Assembly: GCA_003521845.1 (NCBI GenBank)
Contig: DPHB01000016.1
Coordinates: 17,316 to 32,112, forward strand
Reading direction: 5' to 3'
DNA length: 14,797 bases
DNA from: Oceanospirillaceae bacterium
GTDB taxonomy: Bacteria; Pseudomonadota; Gammaproteobacteria; Pseudomonadales; Balneatricaceae
In this document: piece by piece, positions 13,830-14,797 of the stretch
Numbering within the stretch: the first letter of the stretch is position 1
How the letters are laid out: every line of letters starts with the position of its first letter
Position numbers and translations under genes: made by a program
The notes under the pieces: generated by a model
Databases searched by the model: none
The model's input: only the letters and a program-made list of their open reading frames with translations
Told to the model about the DNA's origin: nothing

Positions 13830-13851
13830 AGTGTATCAAATAAGATACACT
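13830..13851 (-). promoter_or_regulatory. Operator of the Gp49/HigB-like TA operon
   Basis: The perfect 8-bp inverted repeat AGTGTATC-N6-GATACACT ends 7 nt upstream of the toxin ATG. On the minus strand a TTGTAC -35 candidate lies further upstream, with TTATTT at 16 bp spacing as -10 inside the repeat; the -10 assignment is uncertain. Its position and symmetry fit antitoxin-mediated autorepression. Confidence 0.65.
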
Positions 13852-13876
13852 GTGTATATGTACAAGGTTAATGGAA

Positions 13877-14797
13877 TTAAGAAGCCTTAGCGGAAATGAT
13901 ATTGGCGACGTTTACCACGTTTTCTGCCATGCGAGCTGATGCCGCATCAATCATTCGGCCATCCAGTTGCGCGGCGCCTTTGCCTTGTGCAGCGGCTTCT
14001 TCTAGAGCAGCGATGATGCCCTTAGCACGCTGTACTTCAGCTTCTGGTGGAGAGAAAACGTCATTCGCCAAGGCGATTTGTGATGGGTGAATGGCCCACT
14101 TGCCTTCTAGGCCCAGCGCAGCGGCGCGCTTGGCAGCGGCTATGTACATTTCTGGGTCGTTAAAATCACCAAAGGGTCCATCGATGGCGCGTAGGCCGTA
14201 AGCACGACAGGCAACGGTCATACGGGATAGGGCAGCATGCCATTGGTCACCTGGGTAATCTGGGTTCAAACCGCCAATTACCACGGTACGTGCACGGCAG
14301 CTAGCAGCATAGTCAGCTACGCCAAAGTGCATGGCTTCTAGGCGTGGGCTGGCTTGCGCAATGGCTTCTACATTGGCCATGCCCAAAGCTGTTTCGATGA
14401 GTGCTTCTAAACCAATCTTGTGCTCAAAACCTTTGGCTTGTTCAATCTGGTTGCACATGGCTTCTACCATATACAAATCAGCAGGTACGCCTACTTTTGG
14501 TACGAGGATGGTGTCTAGGTGCTGGCCAGCTTGCTCAACAATTTCTACCACATCACGGTACATGTAATGGGTGTCTAGGCCATTGATACGGATGGAGATA
14601 GTTTTGCCTTTACCGCGCCAGTCGATGTCGTTTAGGGCTTCAATAATATTTTTGCGGGCGGGGATCTTGTCCGCGGGTGCCACGGCGTCTTCCAAATCCA
14701 GGAAAATATAATCTGCTGCACTGTCCGCGGCTTTTTCTATCATTTCAGGGTTGGATCCTGGTACCGCCAGTTCACTACGTTGCAAGCGGGTTTTAAC
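13877..14797 (-). CDS. Malyl-CoA/beta-methylmalyl-CoA lyase-like protein (HpcH/HpaI aldolase, CitE-like), N-terminus outside window
   Basis: The frame is open to the right edge (it continues V-K-T-R before L-Q-R-S-E-L-A-V-P-G), so only a few N-terminal residues are missing; about 306 are visible. CitE-like TIM-barrel motifs are intact: YIFLDLEDAVAP (metal/CoA-site Glu-Asp), SIRINGLDTHYMYRD (conserved Arg), ALIETALGM (metal Glu), HFGVADYAAS (metal Asp), then GPFGDFNDP and GKWAIHPSQI. These match L-malyl-CoA/beta-methylmalyl-CoA lyases, which cleave malyl-CoA to glyoxylate plus acetyl-CoA, or beta-methylmalyl-CoA to glyoxylate plus propionyl-CoA. A malyl- or citramalyl-CoA thioesterase/lyase is an alternative. 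It shares the minus strand with the adjoining TA operon but ends 55 nt upstream of it; no functional tie is evident. Confidence 0.9.
   Translation of the reverse strand, partial: VKTRLQRSELAVPGSNPEMIEKAADSAADYIFLDLEDAVAPADKIPARKNIIEALNDIDWRGKGKTISIRINGLDTHYMYRDVVEIVEQAGQHLDTILVPKVGVPADLYMVEAMCNQIEQAKGFEHKIGLEALIETALGMANVEAIAQASPRLEAMHFGVADYAASCRARTVVIGGLNPDYPGDQWHAALSRMTVACRAYGLRAIDGPFGDFNDPEMYIAAAKRAAALGLEGKWAIHPSQIALANDVFSPPEAEVQRAKGIIAALEEAAAQGKGAAQLDGRMIDAASARMAENVVNVANIISAKAS

Overview
The window looks like chromosomal DNA of a marine gammaproteobacterium. The best hints are a TrhO-type rhodanese, a malyl-CoA lyase-like protein of the kind common in Oceanospirillales-like bacteria, moderate GC and CCA-encoded tRNA sequence. 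The genus is a guess. There are two domains: a sugar-catabolic block on the left (about 1-9814) and a mosaic of housekeeping genes and toxin-antitoxin (TA) modules on the right (about 9927-14797). A truncated tRNA-Val marks the seam between them at about 10266.

Left block: the window opens in the last codons of an enolase-superfamily dehydratase. A LacI-type repressor with a TTG start follows on the minus strand. It is divergent from an eight-gene plus-strand operon. The divergent region holds a clear promoter and three LacI-type operators. The operon encodes a CUT1 sugar ABC transporter (periplasmic binding protein, two permeases, ATPase), then two tightly coupled pairs, each a xylose-isomerase-like TIM barrel followed by a Gfo/Idh/MocA dehydrogenase. 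No glycosidase, kinase or aldolase is present. This gene content fits a 3-keto-sugar route of oxidation, elimination, hydration and reduction, as known for levoglucosan, better than a classical phosphorylating pathway. The substrate cannot be read from the sequence.

Seam: a higA antitoxin lies on the minus strand. Only the last seven codons of its upstream higB toxin survive. They run straight into a tRNA-Val(GAC) gene that lacks its first ~14 nt but keeps its CCA end and a strong terminator. This looks like the distal end of a tRNA-integrated island or the scar of a deletion.

Right block: a RelE-type toxin with its NadS-like antitoxin, trhO, a GFA-family zinc protein, a Gp49/HigB-like toxin with an XRE antitoxin, and a malyl-CoA lyase-like gene running off the right edge. 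Both intact TA operons have a perfect inverted repeat just upstream of the toxin start and no visible Shine-Dalgarno. For the RelE module the promoter geometry predicts a leaderless mRNA.
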